NCBI GenBank assembly: GCA_965228775.1
Contig: OZ245840.1
Coordinates: forward strand, 2,108,001 to 2,172,000
DNA from: JANQMY01 sp965228775
GTDB lineage: Bacteria; Pseudomonadota; Alphaproteobacteria; JANQMY01
Direction of reading: 5' to 3'
Length of the DNA: 64,000 bases
The notes beneath the pieces are model-generated. The model was not told where the DNA came from. It worked only from the letters and a program-made list of their open reading frames with translations, and searched no databases. Both the position numbers and the translations under genes were made by a program. Positions 19,301 through 26,958 of this stretch are shown here, in pieces (the first letter of the stretch is position 1; every line of letters starts with the position of its first letter).

Positions 19301-20892
19301 CAAGAACCGACACCGGTCGCTTGCCGCAAAGGAGTGAGCAGCGCCCCCAGCGCCACTTGCCTCGAATGAATTGGGATCAATTCCTCTTCAGGTGCCAGGC
19401 CAAGTGTCGCGCGGACCATGCCGCCCGCTGGGTTCCCCCGGCCATGGGGCACATTAATCTCGTCGAGTGTTTGCCGGACGGCCGGATCGTCGCGCAGCAA
19501 TGTCAATATACGGATCATATGATGCGTGTCCGGAGACAATATCCGCGTACCGGGGACTAAAGTGACCTCAAGATCGCCGGACTTCAGCAAATCGATAAGG
19601 GCGTTTGCCCGCTGGGGTGAAAACGCGCCCCTTGCGTCCAGGACGAGCTTGGCAAGCCCGGTGGCCAAATGATTCTGCTCGATTGTTTTGGGGATCCCAA
19701 GCGACAGGGCCTCCATCGCGGCGGCCTTTTCCTTTGCTTGCGCCGCTGTCATTTGGGCCAGAAGGGCCATGACGTTCGGCCGTCCACCCGTTTCCTCACG
19801 GGCGAGCAACGCCTTGGCAAGTGGCGAATCCATCGCGGCCAAACGCTCATAGTCCAGATGGCGTTCGGCATTGATTGTGCCCGCGCGGCAGAGGTCCGTG
19901 ATACGGTGGTGAAGCGAAACAAGACCTTGCCGGGAAGACATGCTGCCGGCTTCGATATCGTCGCCCGCTAGAATCTTGTCCGCTTTCACATGAGCGTTGA
20001 TGGCATCCATATGCTTGTATGTCATCGGAACGGCACGGTCGGTTCGGCTAAAACTTTCACCGAACACATCCTGGAAGATCTTAAGAGCACGCTCCTCATC
20101 AAGCTCTTCGACAACCATGTTCCAGACTTCCAGCCCGAACGCTTGGCGTTGGAATGCCTCAAATGAGTTTTCGTCGACCTCACCCGCACCGAGTGGATCC
20201 CGAAATACCTCGTGGGTCGCTGTATTGAATCGGATATACCCGTCTTTGTCGGACTGCGGTGTGAGAAAGTGCTGATAAACCTCGCTGAACCGATCGCCCC
20301 TGTCTAATTGTTGCTTGATTTGGTCAAGTTGAGCGGGCGCCAATAGAGTGCCCGGCGCCATACCGGCGCTAACATCAGCGTCACCGATCGCGCCGAACAC
20401 GGTCCGCGCCACGCCCTCGCCGTAGTCCGTCTTGATCAGCTCGAACACTTTCGCACCGCTGATCCGCCGCCTGTCCGTCAACTTCGTCCGGTCGTAAAAG
20501 GTAGCGAAGTCTATTGCATCCTCCACTGGCTTGGACAATTGGGTCAAGCCAAGGTCTCCGATCGCCTTATCGATCCGCCCAAGATCACCGCGTGAGACAC
20601 TGCTGTTCAGATCCCGCCAGCCAAACAAACTTGCCTTTTTGATGTGTCCAAACACCATGGCGCCGGCACCCAAGCCATATTGCCGGTCGATCGCGTCTTT
20701 TACCGCCTGCGCACCGGCAGCCCTTTGTTGTTGGCGCCGTTTGAGATTCCAAGTAATGCCATGTGTCCGGACCGTATGCGCATGAAGCTTCTTGTCGTCG
20801 GAATTAGGATCAATGCGCAGGGTATCGCCATCGGCGAACCAGTCGCCATCCTTATTGCCATATTCCGCTAGAATTTTGTCAAACGTGATCAT
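16345..20892 (-). CDS. Very large modular protein with a papain-like Gln...Cys motif (candidate cysteine-protease effector)
   Basis: 1515 residues. Residues ~18-305 hold what look like three degenerate copies of a helical module (AIDRQYG...VFGHI...DLGRIDKAI; DYGEGVARTVFGAI...LDQIKQQL; ERALKIFQDVFGES...HMDAI). Residues 521-535 read PLRQATGVGSCFATA, close to the active-site segment of papain-family proteases (Q...GSCGSCWAF), so Gln524 and Cys531 are candidate oxyanion and nucleophile residues. Candidate His/Asp partners lie far downstream (HTNHLIPVGADRHAF near 1110, ADLNYPEDS near 1428, HNPFNG near 1448). Residues 1247-1399 are two ~76-residue repeats sharing WL.Q.LQ..GAR, KLLNG and QTPA.L. No signal peptide. 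The chaperone at 20933 lies 40 bases upstream, so the pair fits effector plus dedicated chaperone. Start ATG 20892 has only a weak ribosome site. Confidence 0.72.
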   Translation of the reverse strand: MITFDKILAEYGNKDGDWFADGDTLRIDPNSDDKKLHAHTVRTHGITWNLKRRQQQRAAGAQAVKDAIDRQYGLGAGAMVFGHIKKASLFGWRDLNSSVSRGDLGRIDKAIGDLGLTQLSKPVEDAIDFATFYDRTKLTDRRRISGAKVFELIKTDYGEGVARTVFGAIGDADVSAGMAPGTLLAPAQLDQIKQQLDRGDRFSEVYQHFLTPQSDKDGYIRFNTATHEVFRDPLGAGEVDENSFEAFQRQAFGLEVWNMVVEELDEERALKIFQDVFGESFSRTDRAVPMTYKHMDAINAHVKADKILAGDDIEAGSMSSRQGLVSLHHRITDLCRAGTINAERHLDYERLAAMDSPLAKALLAREETGGRPNVMALLAQMTAAQAKEKAAAMEALSLGIPKTIEQNHLATGLAKLVLDARGAFSPQRANALIDLLKSGDLEVTLVPGTRILSPDTHHMIRILTLLRDDPAVRQTLDEINVPHGRGNPAGGMVRATLGLAPEEELIPIHSRQVALGALLTPLRQATGVGSCFATAAVIQVQNGDPERALREVKELIETGALTVTVNGESHTVLMNRTPPSNELEAHLWLDGEGRVTGVGERQLQIPVPLHTVPSIRAALNAMGIPAEDYENVIENALVRFSSQPVNARVVLKVVAISLQNRLASETARGQVRELEREIGMLEERPDALLESKPYKAPSSQERASGLKDVVKYLRERASHDEITLDGLIADEEIKVYQTELANAQRRGDDEDEVKRYEEKLEELLSGHEFKTDDRNAARARLKLGCDAFEAAFDNRLLRSWEYTVAQFAETDSSSGILRNMARAALMDYPSMENPSEGWREIPPLKDSSMRAFFERQLLAWKTGVPFANRVKGVEPSWKPPHIDYRRFITKVDRQVHDPGRELSPETVFFCEMNRAIQVRYEDKIGVRLQTVFEADKGDQGRESPGFALYDAANGRSRAEWRRLDTPRAFQELAASVFMDAAREVLEQDYGHLPQKFRDYVMSKAVEPTAQHVMHPDYEKIADNIVQADYGRSTPPPWARKEGGNTGGLLQNYIGAKHHIRMGPPTVSEDTEISVSDIHSYTLDFASDLAVAFIQDADTYADFERSGHTNHLIPVGADRHAFNMTPFAAGAGENAGKLSDVWKVDKNEAAATLISPALGRTLVSKALNDCGMSLEDLGEFEFKEETVQQLTDRAYQVVKQNALSGPNRGILEEQVQAFLRLALPFQEPSAHTASKNMSVAFRDALDKRAQASLWLTQALQGPGARFAAGKMSVEEQRALLTKVLPSLQVNVVAPLRDKLLNGITEPQTPAALRAHVASHLREDRAQTSMWLRQELQNMGARMTDAKLSVGDQKALLSAVALPALHVSESDPFKDKLLNGVNREQTPAELADFVGSLLDQDRLNSDLEDSLSVNLLSHMETAPPYVMVADLNYPEDSRFSEFARYIALVHNPFNGAIELQQVDIHGHSTGRESDRRRQLEELQWRVYSTEPDRLVGLQKKSDLKWLLTELEMYEGFG
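16693..17125 (-). repeat. Two ~76-residue tandem repeats inside the 1515-aa protein
   Basis: Residues 1247-1322 and 1323-1399 of the protein align end to end: RAQ.S.WL.Q.LQ..GAR, SV..Q.ALL, DKLLNG, QTPA.L, then DR. The first unit may be preceded by a partial third (residues ~1225-1246). The repeat lies between the papain-like motif and the C-terminal ADLNY segment. Confidence 0.6.
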
Positions 20893-20932
20893 GACAAGGA
20901 CACTATCGTATGTATACTGATGTCATGGCGGG

Positions 20933-21469
20933 TTAAACACGGAAGGCCCCCGGCGCGGAACAAAGGACTTCTTCCGTTTCCTGACCGGCCTCGCCCCGGT
21001 CAAGGCCCGCACCGTCGGCGATCAGGCGCCGCCACGCCAAGGCCTTCGCAGCAAAACCACCGACGATGGCTGCGAAGGCTGTTCTATCAAGAGTGTCCAA
21101 TTCTATTTCGGCGACCTGAACCACAGGCGCGTCCGGTGCCTCCAGCACCATACGGATACCCCCGGTTTCGCGCCACTGGGCATTGAACAGCATGAGAAAT
21201 TCATACGTCTCGGCACGGCGGCTCCGGTCCGGCCGCGCCGTTTCAGCAGAAAGAGTCAACCGGCCATCCGCGACGCTATATTCCGCCAGCATTGCCAATT
21301 TTTCCTCAACGCCGAGCGTCCACGCAACACCATCCTCATGCTTAATGACCTCACTCAGGCCCAATGCCGGCTTGATAGCGGTCATCAGTGTATTGATTGA
21401 CTCCACGCTTGGAGGCATATCGCTCATCCCCAGCGGATTGCCCGGCGCACCTGGGTTCGGCTCTGCCAT
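20933..21469 (-). CDS. Probable type III secretion chaperone of the 1515-aa protein
   Basis: 178 residues if read from ATG 21469. The frame is open to ATG 21517, and a third ATG at 21427 is where homology to chaperones would begin (helix VESINTLMTAIKPALGL). Core pattern: strands VAWTLGVEEKLAMLAEY and GRLTLSAET, helix ETYEFLMLFNAQW, strands IRMVLEAPDAPVVQVAEI, C-terminal helix AFAAIVGGFAAKALAWRRLI. This is CesT-like but with a longer tail. It is 40 bases upstream of the 1515-aa gene and surely co-transcribed with it. Confidence 0.6.
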   Translation of the reverse strand: MAEPNPGAPGNPLGMSDMPPSVESINTLMTAIKPALGLSEVIKHEDGVAWTLGVEEKLAMLAEYSVADGRLTLSAETARPDRSRRAETYEFLMLFNAQWRETGGIRMVLEAPDAPVVQVAEIELDTLDRTAFAAIVGGFAAKALAWRRLIADGAGLDRGEAGQETEEVLCSAPGAFRV

Positions 21470-21537
21470 CAACGAATCCGGATATTTTTCCACCCACCAA
21501 CCTTGGTGTATCGGCATGTAAAATCAGTTGAGGCTGC

Positions 21538-21555
21538 TTGCCTCAAAGTCTCACT
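21538..21555 (-). promoter_or_regulatory. TGAGACTTTG upstream motif (20933-21469 operon)
   Basis: Reads AGTGAGACTTTGAGGCA on the minus strand, a variant of the TGAGACTGTGG motif upstream of other genes in the island. The distance to ATG 21427 (~116 bases) matches the spacing at the other sites better than the distance to ATG 21517. Confidence 0.28.
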
Positions 21556-21869
21556 GAACACATTGGAATTCGCTCCCTATCTAGCGCAGATTAAATCCGG
21601 CTTTGCCCCAAATTCTTCTGGAGGAGGCCGCCAGCCGCCCTCTAAATATGCAATCATCTTGCACCAAAGTCTCAAATGAAGGCCACTGCACATCTTCCGG
21701 AAGCCCAATAAAAACCTGATATAGAAGAAGATACGTAAACGGATCTTAGTATTTCCTATACGGATGACTGAGACACTGTTGATGATCGTAACAGCAAAAA
21801 CCTTACATCCGACTCTGCGTCGCAAGGTTTGATCACAGCAATGCGCAAACTTGAGTAAAGGAGGCAGCG
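21556..21869. promoter_or_regulatory. Divergent intergenic region with a plus-strand TGAGACACTG motif
   Basis: About 310 bases between divergent genes with no credible ORF. At 21767-21783 it carries GACTGAGACACTGTTG on the plus strand, ~91 bases before ATG 21870, resembling the motif that recurs in the island. AAAGGAGG (21857-21864) is the ribosome site of the plus-strand gene. Confidence 0.35.
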
Positions 21870-24575
21870 ATGCCCGGCAACAATATTGGCGGACTGATGG
21901 ACCGAATGATTGACCCGTCGCAGAACCAGCCGATTGAGTCACCCAAAACGGTATCAAAGGGCCTGTCGTTTACGGAGACGGCAAAACAGCTACATACCTT
22001 GTTTGCGAAAGAGGGCTCCAGCGGCGCGATACGCCTCAAAGACGGGGAGTTCCATGTCAAAGGCAAATTTGGCCTCTCTTCGGAACTCTGGGACAAGCAC
22101 GTCGGCTCAGAGGACCAGTTAAAAATACGCCACGACAAGTTCCACAATGCAGCACAGGAACTGTCGGACGCTATCGACCGCGAATATGGCGACTTGATGG
22201 TTGGCGACAAGAAGATGAGTGAGTACGTCCTCGGCGATTTTCTACAATCAGATGGCATTCACCGACTGACCGAAGCAGACCTGACGACATTGGAGAACAA
22301 AGTCCTCACTGGATTGAATATTGCCTACGACACGGCGGTAAGCAAAGGCGACAGTGCGACAATGGATCTGCTGAGCGACCGTGTACGCGTTTTGGGCGCT
22401 GCGGAATTCCAGCCGGAGAGTTCGCAGGATGCACAGAGCAGCAGCGGCTGGCGCCGGCGCGTAGTAGAATACCGGCTTTTACGAGACGCGGTCGCATCCG
22501 AGCTGAGAAATATGCCAGATCATGCTCAGCAGGCAGAACAGTCTGGTGCAAACCCAGATCGACTGAGCGAAGGCCTGTTGGAGCAAGCAGACAGTATTCT
22601 TTTGGAAACGGGCACTTTGCATTTGGGCCTTACGAAAAGGTCCGTCGATAAGGTTTTGACTTACTTGCAGAACAATACCGAGCTTGCACCCAACTCTGAG
22701 AAAGCCGATACGTCACGCTTTAGCGCCGTGGCATCATTGCACGACAAAGTGACTATGAACGAAAACATTGCGGCCACAACCGCCAACCTAAAGGGATACT
22801 TTGAGAAGGTTGAGAATACGGTCCACACGCAAATGGAAAACAGGGATTATCTCGGCACAAAGCCAGAAGAGATGTTGAACTCCCTGACGGAAATGAAAGG
22901 CCTGATCGAGACGCTTGAGAGCAGCGTAATGCAGGGAACCATCAACGACCCAAAGGTGGCTCAGGATCTTGCGAACCGGATAAATGAGAGCGCATTGAGA
23001 CTCAGTAACGCGCATGAACCGGAAGACATCGGAACTTATTGGGACGATGAGTACTACGAACCAGAGAATCTCAGAAACCGGATAATAGACGTATCATCAC
23101 CTATTAGTGGCGTTCAGTTGTTTGCGCGCGCGTTCGCCAAGAATGTGGCGGACGTATCGGACGACGTCGGCATGGCGCCAGAGGCCGCCGACCTGCCGGC
23201 TTCCGAAGCTGCCTCCACCGCTTCAGAGGCAATGGCCCCCCTTCGGCAAGAAATGCTGTTTGAATTCTTCGGCGATGGCGCACCAATGTCGATCCGATTG
23301 GAAAAATCGGATTTCATTTATCGGAACAATGCGGACCAAAATGACGGCGTGCTATCGGCAAGCACAGAGGACATGGAAACGTATCATCAACAACTAGACA
23401 ATGTGAGAAAGGCTTTCGATAGCTGCTTAGCTGAAGACACATTGGAAAACGTGGAAAACTTACGGTCGGCCCTTAAAGAAACGACCAGCATGTCAGGCCG
23501 CCTAATGCTTCATCAAGTAAAGTATGGCCCGGAAAAATTTGGAGGCCGGGATGGGACACTAGACCTTTTGAAGGAGCAAAGCACCGGCCTGGTATCGCTT
23601 TCCATCGCGGCCGAACAAGCGCGGGGCAATTTCTTGAACAGCGAGGCGCCCGCACAGGGGGTGGTGTTGGATGATCAGTATCCGGAGTCAAGTATAGATT
23701 CCCGGTCGATACCCCAGGATCTACCGGACCTTCCCGAAAACTCGGTCAGTGGCATGGGGGGCGACATTGTTCCACCGAACGACTCGAACGGTATTGGGGG
23801 CGATTTCTCCCTGCAAGGCGACGCCGCAAATGCATCGGGCCTTCCGCCGAGACCACGCTCCGATAGCGAGGTTAGTGACGTAGACGACGTTTTTGGTCCG
23901 CCGGAAGACGACGTGGAGGACGTTTTTGGTCCGCCACCTCCAGGCACAACTGCCACGCCGGGCTTCGGAACGCCTGGGGAAGCCATTACACCGGGCGGGA
24001 ACGGTGCATTTGAGACGGTGATGTCACCTCAAGAGCTCGCAATGAACGGCCTGGGTGCCGGTGACCTTGAGAGCAAATATGGAACAGTCGAAGAAGCCGC
24101 GGATGCCCTCTACAACGAGGTTGAAGACCGCAGTGACCTTTTGGACGAATTACTTGAAGACGAAATGGCTTTTGCCGAAAACCCCGATCTCAAAGGTCAA
24201 TTGGAAAGAGGGAACAAAGAACTTTCCTCCCTCCTAGGGAAGCTCACTGCACTGAGGGAGAAAAAGGAGCCCGAAGCTTGGCAGGAGGCCAATGCACTCC
24301 AAAACGAATTCGATACCATAAGTGAAAGAATGCTGAATGGTGCCACCACTGAAGTTAGTCAAAAACTGGGCCTCGTGGATTCAAATGATTTATCAGACGA
24401 TCTTACATCGGACGACAACAGCGTCATAGCAGGTCTGGAAGTAAGAGACGGCAATTCAACGACGGCAGGAGGCCCCCAATCGGCATCGGAATCGCAAGGC
24501 GGAGATTCAACGAGCGATCTTGATGATCATGTGGCACAGCAAAGACAAATGCATCACCGTCAATCGCTCGCGTAG
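21870..24575 (+). CDS. Unknown 901-aa effector-like protein with the shared N-terminal module
   Basis: Start ATG 21870 behind AAAGGAGGCAGCG. Residues ~52-146 (DGEFHVKGKFG ... LSDAIDREYGD ... LTEADLTTLENKVL) match the module found at the N-termini of the 1515-, 707- and 648-aa proteins. The long middle is helical and acidic. Residues ~600-720 are Pro/Gly/Asp-rich, with a short duplicated DDVFGPPEDDVEDVFGPP stretch, and the last ~180 residues return to charged helix. No signal peptide, no membrane segment, no catalytic motif recognised. It stands alone on the plus strand between two minus-strand groups and has no adjacent chaperone gene. Confidence 0.7.
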   Translation: MPGNNIGGLMDRMIDPSQNQPIESPKTVSKGLSFTETAKQLHTLFAKEGSSGAIRLKDGEFHVKGKFGLSSELWDKHVGSEDQLKIRHDKFHNAAQELSDAIDREYGDLMVGDKKMSEYVLGDFLQSDGIHRLTEADLTTLENKVLTGLNIAYDTAVSKGDSATMDLLSDRVRVLGAAEFQPESSQDAQSSSGWRRRVVEYRLLRDAVASELRNMPDHAQQAEQSGANPDRLSEGLLEQADSILLETGTLHLGLTKRSVDKVLTYLQNNTELAPNSEKADTSRFSAVASLHDKVTMNENIAATTANLKGYFEKVENTVHTQMENRDYLGTKPEEMLNSLTEMKGLIETLESSVMQGTINDPKVAQDLANRINESALRLSNAHEPEDIGTYWDDEYYEPENLRNRIIDVSSPISGVQLFARAFAKNVADVSDDVGMAPEAADLPASEAASTASEAMAPLRQEMLFEFFGDGAPMSIRLEKSDFIYRNNADQNDGVLSASTEDMETYHQQLDNVRKAFDSCLAEDTLENVENLRSALKETTSMSGRLMLHQVKYGPEKFGGRDGTLDLLKEQSTGLVSLSIAAEQARGNFLNSEAPAQGVVLDDQYPESSIDSRSIPQDLPDLPENSVSGMGGDIVPPNDSNGIGGDFSLQGDAANASGLPPRPRSDSEVSDVDDVFGPPEDDVEDVFGPPPPGTTATPGFGTPGEAITPGGNGAFETVMSPQELAMNGLGAGDLESKYGTVEEAADALYNEVEDRSDLLDELLEDEMAFAENPDLKGQLERGNKELSSLLGKLTALREKKEPEAWQEANALQNEFDTISERMLNGATTEVSQKLGLVDSNDLSDDLTSDDNSVIAGLEVRDGNSTTAGGPQSASESQGGDSTSDLDDHVAQQRQMHHRQSLA

Positions 24576-24675
24576 GCAAGTATTGGCCTCTTCATTCTGT
24601 AGGGGAATTACTTTACTTTCGCCCAGCTTCAATTGAACGTGACGCCGGGCTTGGCAAAACGTGCGAGACGGAACT
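24576..24675. other. Convergent intergenic gap
   Basis: About 100 bases between the ends of two convergent genes. I see no clear rho-independent terminator here. Confidence 0.4.
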
Positions 24676-26799
24676 TTATCCCCCCCGGTGCTCCCGCGCT
24701 CTCGCACGCTCCAGCCATCGGGCAGCCAATTGATGGTTCTGCACAACCCCGTCACCTTGCCCATAGATACGGTGAAGCCGATAGCAAGCGTCAACATGCC
24801 CCTTCACCGCCGCACCCTCATACCACTCGACAGCGAGGGCCATGTTGTCCGGGGCCTTTTCCCGCCATTCCTCGTAAGTCTGAGCCACCATATATTTGAG
24901 GTTTGCCGGACCATTGATAGCCACATGTGTTAGTGGGCCAAGTCCTGGTGGTACGGGCTCATCTCCGGTCTTGCCGCTCTGTTCAATGGCGCGCAGATAG
25001 TAATCTATGGCGACCCATCGATCGTCCTCCGAGGTGGTTCGATTGCTGTAAAACCCCCACCCGCCAAAGGCCCTAAATCCGAGCGGCCCCCTTTCGACCC
25101 GCCGCCCGATACAGCAAAGAGCATCGCAAATCGCCGGCTGATCGGGGCAGTGCCAGCTTGCAGCCTCGGCCATATCGGCATCGACCGGGTCTAATCCAAG
25201 TCTGTAGAATTCACCGATTGTAAAGCAGAGGGCGGGCTCCCCATTCTGCTTGAGATGCTCCAACGCCGCTAAGGCCTTATCGTGCCCCTGCACCGCAGCT
25301 TGCAACAATAGCTGCGCGAGCAAATCAACGCCAAAACGGCCATTTCGTTCAGTGTAGATTTTATAGAGGGCAAAATTCAAATGCGGATCTTTTGCTCGAA
25401 CCAGCCGTTCAAGTCGATCACGTGCATCCGCATGCTTGTTGAGTGCCGCATGCACCAGGTTTTCAGAGGCTTTGTCCGGATCCCGCCCAATGCCATCAGC
25501 GCCTTGACTGTATAGTTTATAGAGTTCGAACGGCACCGTCTTTTGGCGGTCCTGACCGCTGCTCCGCAAGCGCGTCATTTCGCGTTGCGCGAAACGATGC
25601 CCTTGCTGGTCGGCCCGCACCAGCCAATACAGCGCCTGCTGAATATCTTGCGGAACATCATGATACATGTTGTTCAAAACCCCAAGGCGGTATTGCGCTC
25701 CGGCATCGCCCCCTTGCGCCGCCCGGTCATAAAAAAACGCCGCCTCTTTATGATCCCGCGCAATCCCATATGCACCATGGTAGTATGCCTCGCCAATGGC
25801 AAATTGGAGCGCTGGCTCACCATTGTTCGCTTTAAGACGCTCTAATTCGGTGCGGGCAACCTCCGATCCCTTCTGAGCAGACCGCACGATCCAATCGGCA
25901 GCCACGGCAGTATCAGGTTCGATGCCATCTCCGCCGGTGCGATAAATCTGCCCAAGGGCACATTGCACAGCGGGATCGGCATTGTGTTTGGCCCACGACA
26001 AATAATCACATGCTGCTTTCAAGCCCCCCTGAGCGGCCCGCACAAGCCATGCGGCAGCTTCACTAAAGTCCGGATTGTCCTTGTACCCCACGCCGATGCC
26101 GAATGCTTTACTCAGAGCAAATTGCAAGTCTGCCGGACCATCGTGCGCAATAACGGTCAATTCGGCCTGGACGTTTTCGTCCCCTCGCCGTAAAGACCGC
26201 ACGAGATGGAACGCCCTTTCGGACGCCTGCCGCTGGGAGTGGCCTTCGGCCTTAGAATAGATCTTCTTAAGATCCGTGTGAGTGATCCGATGTCTCGGTT
26301 TGCATTGCCAGTCGGCATCGGGCTTAAAGAGCTTCGATGTATCATTGCCCGTAAATGCTGCCCCAAGCGCTCCACGAATAGCCACTATGCGGTTGGCGAT
26401 TTTCGCGAGCGCGGCGTCGTCAATCTTGTTGAAGCTGAACCCAGCGTCTGTGGCGCAATCCTTCATCAATCGGTTGCCCAAGGTCTCATCGGCAAAAAAC
26501 GGTCTTCGAGTGACGACAATGTCCTTGCCGCCAAACTGAGCGTCGATCAGTTTGGCTACCTCGTCCCGTGCCCTCAGGCGGCTGATTTGCCGCCTAAACC
26601 AAGACCAGCGCCGGGAGCCGAAATCAAGGAACGTACCCCGATTGAAAACCCAATTGCGGCTGAATATAAGTTCAGCGTCTTCGGGTGCCTGACCGGTTTC
26701 GGCGGCCTGGTCTTTGGGGCCGCCGCTCTCTCGCAGGTATTGCCGGAACTGCCGTTGTGTATTGCCAGGCGCAATCCTGGTGCTGTTTCCGCTCGGCAT
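24676..26799 (-). CDS. Sel1-repeat protein with the island's shared N-terminal module
   Basis: 707 residues. Residues 1-140 are very similar to those of the upstream paralogue: MPSGNSTRIAPGNTQ start, FSRNW.FN.GT.LDFGSR.WSW, then VAKLIDAQFG...LMKDCATDAGFSFNKIDD. From ~200 to the end come many Sel1-type repeats (alpha/alpha units such as GEAYYHGAYGIARDHKEAA, FYDRAAQGGDAGAQYRLGVL, AVEWYEGAAVKGHVDACYRL). Sel1 repeats mediate protein-protein contacts and are frequent in host-interacting bacterial proteins. The repeat region is interrupted by variant units with less canonical Gly/Ala positions. With the module and the conserved upstream motif, I infer a secreted host-interaction protein. Confidence 0.8.
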   Translation of the reverse strand: MPSGNSTRIAPGNTQRQFRQYLRESGGPKDQAAETGQAPEDAELIFSRNWVFNRGTFLDFGSRRWSWFRRQISRLRARDEVAKLIDAQFGGKDIVVTRRPFFADETLGNRLMKDCATDAGFSFNKIDDAALAKIANRIVAIRGALGAAFTGNDTSKLFKPDADWQCKPRHRITHTDLKKIYSKAEGHSQRQASERAFHLVRSLRRGDENVQAELTVIAHDGPADLQFALSKAFGIGVGYKDNPDFSEAAAWLVRAAQGGLKAACDYLSWAKHNADPAVQCALGQIYRTGGDGIEPDTAVAADWIVRSAQKGSEVARTELERLKANNGEPALQFAIGEAYYHGAYGIARDHKEAAFFYDRAAQGGDAGAQYRLGVLNNMYHDVPQDIQQALYWLVRADQQGHRFAQREMTRLRSSGQDRQKTVPFELYKLYSQGADGIGRDPDKASENLVHAALNKHADARDRLERLVRAKDPHLNFALYKIYTERNGRFGVDLLAQLLLQAAVQGHDKALAALEHLKQNGEPALCFTIGEFYRLGLDPVDADMAEAASWHCPDQPAICDALCCIGRRVERGPLGFRAFGGWGFYSNRTTSEDDRWVAIDYYLRAIEQSGKTGDEPVPPGLGPLTHVAINGPANLKYMVAQTYEEWREKAPDNMALAVEWYEGAAVKGHVDACYRLHRIYGQGDGVVQNHQLAARWLERARAREHRGG

Positions 26800-26911
26800 C
26801 GTCGTCCTACATATCCAACTGGCTTTCGCGTGTTAACAGCCGCTAAACCACAGTGCCATTACCGGCAACGTTCAGTATCAACGACACATATTAGGAATCC
26901 ATCTCGAAACC

Positions 26912-26928
26912 TTGCGCCACAGTCTCGC
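26912..26928 (-). promoter_or_regulatory. GAGACTGTGGCGCAA upstream motif (Sel1 gene)
   Basis: Reads GCGAGACTGTGGCGCAA on the minus strand ~118 bases before ATG 26799. The whole leader from here to the start is similar to that of the 28905 gene, including TTGATACTGAAC and GTTAACA blocks. Confidence 0.4.
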
Positions 26929-26958
26929 CGGGTTAATCTGACCGTTCCGAATCTCGGC

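Noticed and set aside
24676..26799. Tetratricopeptide (SycD/LcrH-type) translocator chaperone
   Set aside because: The repeats carry the Sel1 consensus (Gly-rich loop, A..W...AA..G), the protein is far too long, and it has the island's secreted-protein head.
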